From: Thermoplasmata archaeon
GTDB taxonomy: Archaea > Thermoplasmatota > Thermoplasmata > Thermoplasmatales > Thermoplasmataceae
Reading direction: 5' to 3'
DNA: 7,282 nucleotides
NCBI GenBank assembly: GCA_021804185.1
Contig: JAJZKL010000046.1
Location: forward strand, 1-7,282
The notes under the pieces were generated by a model. That model did not search any database. It was given only the letters and a program-made list of their open reading frames with translations, and was not told where the DNA came from. Made by a program: the position numbers and the translations under genes. Of the stretch, positions 6,262-7,282 are shown one piece after another (within the stretch, counting starts at the first letter, position 1; each line of letters begins with the position of its first letter).

Positions 6262-6951
6262 ATGGTTAAAACAAGAGAGATAGTATTTCCCGGCGACATA
6301 GTTCAGGCTGAAGGGACCAAACCAAGGAATGGAACATACAGAAACAGTGATGGCACATACTCGTCCTGTTATTTCGGTACTGTACAGGTATCAGAGCAGT
6401 TTCTCGATGTGGTTCCTTTTTCAGGAATATATATGCCGAGAAGGGGAGACAAAGTAATAGGAAAAGTAATAGATGTGGGCCCCTCAATGTGGGTCATTGA
6501 TATTAATTCAGCATACAACACCCTTCTTCACATCAATGACACCCCATGGAGAGTAAATCCTGGTGACCTGAAGAGGTTCCTTGGTGTTGGTGATTATGTC
6601 TACGCCAAGATAATGTCAGTAAATGAAATCAGGGAAAGCTGGATTACTCTTAAGGATGTGGGCCTGAGGAAGATGGAGGGAGGACACATCACCAGCATAG
6701 CCGCCCCTAAAATTCCTCGTATAATAGGAAAGGGCGGATCCATGGTGAACATGATAAAGGACGCCACATTCACCAGAATAGTCGTTGGCCAGAATGGCCT
6801 AATATGGATAGATGGGGCTCCGGAAAATGTCATGGTTGCAATTTCTGCCATCAGGATGGTTGAAGAGGAGGCACACACAACAGGCCTCACAGACAGAATG
6901 CAGAAATATCTGGAAGAGAAAAAAGGTGAAATAGTTGGGAACAGCGAGTGA
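6262..6951 (+). CDS. rrp4: Exosome RNA-binding subunit Rrp4
   Basis: A 229-residue subunit of the archaeal RNA exosome. Three Rrp4 (or Csl4) copies cap the Rrp41-Rrp42 ring and guide RNA into the 3'-5' phosphorolytic chamber. An N-terminal domain (about 1-58, IVFPGDIV at 7-14) is followed by an S1 domain (about 62-134, GDKVIGKVIDVG to SWITLKDVG) and a KH domain (about 150-202) with the GKGG loop at 156-159 in PRIIGKGGSMVNMI. The reading frame is open back to a TTG at 6211, but family members begin just before the VPGD-like motif, and GGTGA lies 5 nt before ATG 6262, so this start is preferred. The C-terminal codons overlap the start of rrp41 by 17 nt, implying translational coupling. Length and domain order are normal. 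An inverted copy of its first 11 codons occurs at 7175-7207. Confidence 0.96.
   Translation: MVKTREIVFPGDIVQAEGTKPRNGTYRNSDGTYSSCYFGTVQVSEQFLDVVPFSGIYMPRRGDKVIGKVIDVGPSMWVIDINSAYNTLLHINDTPWRVNPGDLKRFLGVGDYVYAKIMSVNEIRESWITLKDVGLRKMEGGHITSIAAPKIPRIIGKGGSMVNMIKDATFTRIVVGQNGLIWIDGAPENVMVAISAIRMVEEEAHTTGLTDRMQKYLEEKKGEIVGNSE
6923..6929 (+). promoter_or_regulatory. Shine-Dalgarno of rrp41 inside the rrp4 coding end
   Basis: AAGGTGA lies 5 nt before a TTG at 6935, the first possible start after an in-frame TAG in the rrp41 frame. No ATG or GTG is available before the conserved INEDGLRLDGR segment, so this site decides the start and implies a TTG initiation codon with overlapping, coupled translation. 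Confidence 0.6.
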
Positions 6952-7060
6952 TATTAAACTCATAAACGAAGATGGCCTCAGGCTGGACGGACGCTCAGCG
7001 GATGAACTGAGGCCGATGAAAATAGAGACAGACGTGCTGGCAAGAGCAGATGGCTCCGGA
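6935..7060 (+). CDS. rrp41: Exosome catalytic subunit Rrp41, N-terminal 42 codons, broken by a chimeric junction
   Basis: The frame starting with TTG at 6935 gives the conserved N-terminus of Rrp41: IKLINEDGLRLDGRSADELR (7-26) followed by the strand reaching LARADGS. Rrp41 is the phosphorolytic RNase PH-like subunit of the archaeal exosome, paired with Rrp42. The start overlaps the end of rrp4 by 17 nt. Family members continue from ADGS directly into a strand with an invariant core; here, from about 7054 onward, the sequence changes to an exact reverse-complement copy of a gins51 segment and the frame meets TGA at 7070-7072. The last one or two codons listed may belong to either side of the junction. 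The family assignment is firm; the truncation is probably an artefact. rrp42 would be expected next in an intact locus. Confidence 0.88.
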
Positions 7061-7179
7061 ATTAAGAAATGAAACCGAGGCGGAAGATAAGAATACACAA
7101 AAACCTTCTGAGGAGAAAGCACCTGTCGAGTATGTTCTTGTTTTGATAAAAGGGGATCAGCCACCAATAGCACAGCCGG
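7054..7179 (+). repeat. Inverted exact copy of gins51 segment 2910-3035
   Basis: These 126 bases equal the reverse complement of 2910-3035 with no mismatch seen (pairing rule: position plus partner equals 10089). They encode Gins51 residues 148-188 on the plus strand (from PELRNETEAEDKN to PPIAQP), that is, the linker and the first part of the B domain, with no start and no B-domain end. It is a fragment rather than a second gene. The left edge lies inside rrp41; the right edge overlaps the next inverted segment by GCCGG. Exact identity means a very recent event or, more likely, a chimera formed during amplification or assembly. Confidence 0.95.
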
Positions 7180-7282
7180 GAAATACTATCTCTCTTGTTT
7201 TAACCATATGTTCACCGATTGCCTCCCGATGGGAAACCAGCATGGCATTTTTCCTCAATATGAGGAGAAAAGCCAGATCAAT
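7175..7282 (-). repeat. Inverted exact copy of the rrp4 leader and start (6187-6294)
   Basis: The last 108 bases equal the reverse complement of 6187-6294 (position plus partner equals 13469), and the match continues to the window edge. The copy includes both leader hairpins, the GGTGA ribosome binding site and the first 11 rrp4 codons (minus strand from 7207), after which the frame runs into the gins51 copy and stops within five codons. The candidate rrp4 TATA box is not included in what is visible. With the original it forms an inverted repeat with arms of 108 bp spaced about 880 bp apart. Confidence 0.95.

Noticed and set aside
6799..7173. A 124-codon minus-strand frame at the right end
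   Set aside because: It is antisense to rrp4 and rrp41 and runs through the chimeric junction, so its continuity is accidental.
7054..7179. A second gins51-like gene
   Set aside because: It is an exact 126-base copy of an internal piece, with neither a start nor a complete B domain.
1..7282. CRISPR array, insertion sequence or tRNA gene
   Set aside because: No spaced direct repeats, transposase frames, terminal repeats with target duplications, or T-arm-like sequences in a cloverleaf context were seen.

Overview
The window looks like a piece of a chromosome from a Thermoplasmatales archaeon (relatives of Thermoplasma, Ferroplasma and Cuniculiplasma). The proteasome alpha subunit begins with the Thermoplasma-type N-terminus and keeps its K66/G80/L81 pocket. 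GINS (Gins51), SDO1/SBDS, exosome Rrp4 and Rrp41 and an archaeal RNase P RNA are all archaeal-type. Promoters are TATA boxes, and several sit about 25 nt from the start codon, as expected for leaderless mRNAs. The genus is inference.

Layout. Positions 1-343 (minus strand) hold the first 47 codons of a family 2 glycosyltransferase that runs off the left edge, preceded by a 63-residue putative zinc-binding protein. Positions 541-840 (minus) are RNase P RNA (rnpB), with its own TATA box and a T-run at its 3' side. Positions 988-2799 (plus) encode a secreted, C-terminally anchored, sequon-rich surface protein of unknown family. Convergent to it, on the minus strand, are Gins51 (2809-3474) and, upstream of that, a TatD-like metal-dependent hydrolase (3528-4373). 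From a divergent promoter region the plus strand then carries psmA (4536-5240), SDO1/SBDS (5342-6037), rrp4 (6262-6951) and the start of rrp41 (from 6935). This is the classical archaeal proteasome-exosome gene string, tying together protein degradation, ribosome maturation and RNA degradation. rrp4 has a structured leader of about 100 nt, while neighbouring genes are leaderless or have very short leaders.

The right end is not ordinary sequence. rrp41 breaks after about 40 codons. The last 229 bases are two exact reverse-complement copies of sequence from earlier in the window: 7054-7179 copies 2910-3035 (inside gins51), and 7175-7282 copies 6187-6294 (rrp4 leader and start). They are joined through a 5-base microhomology. 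This is most simply an amplification or assembly chimera, and the rrp41 truncation should not be read as biology until tested. I found no CRISPR array, insertion sequence or tRNA. Apart from this tail, the main uncharacterised items are the surface glycoprotein-like protein, the small zinc protein and the rrp4 leader.
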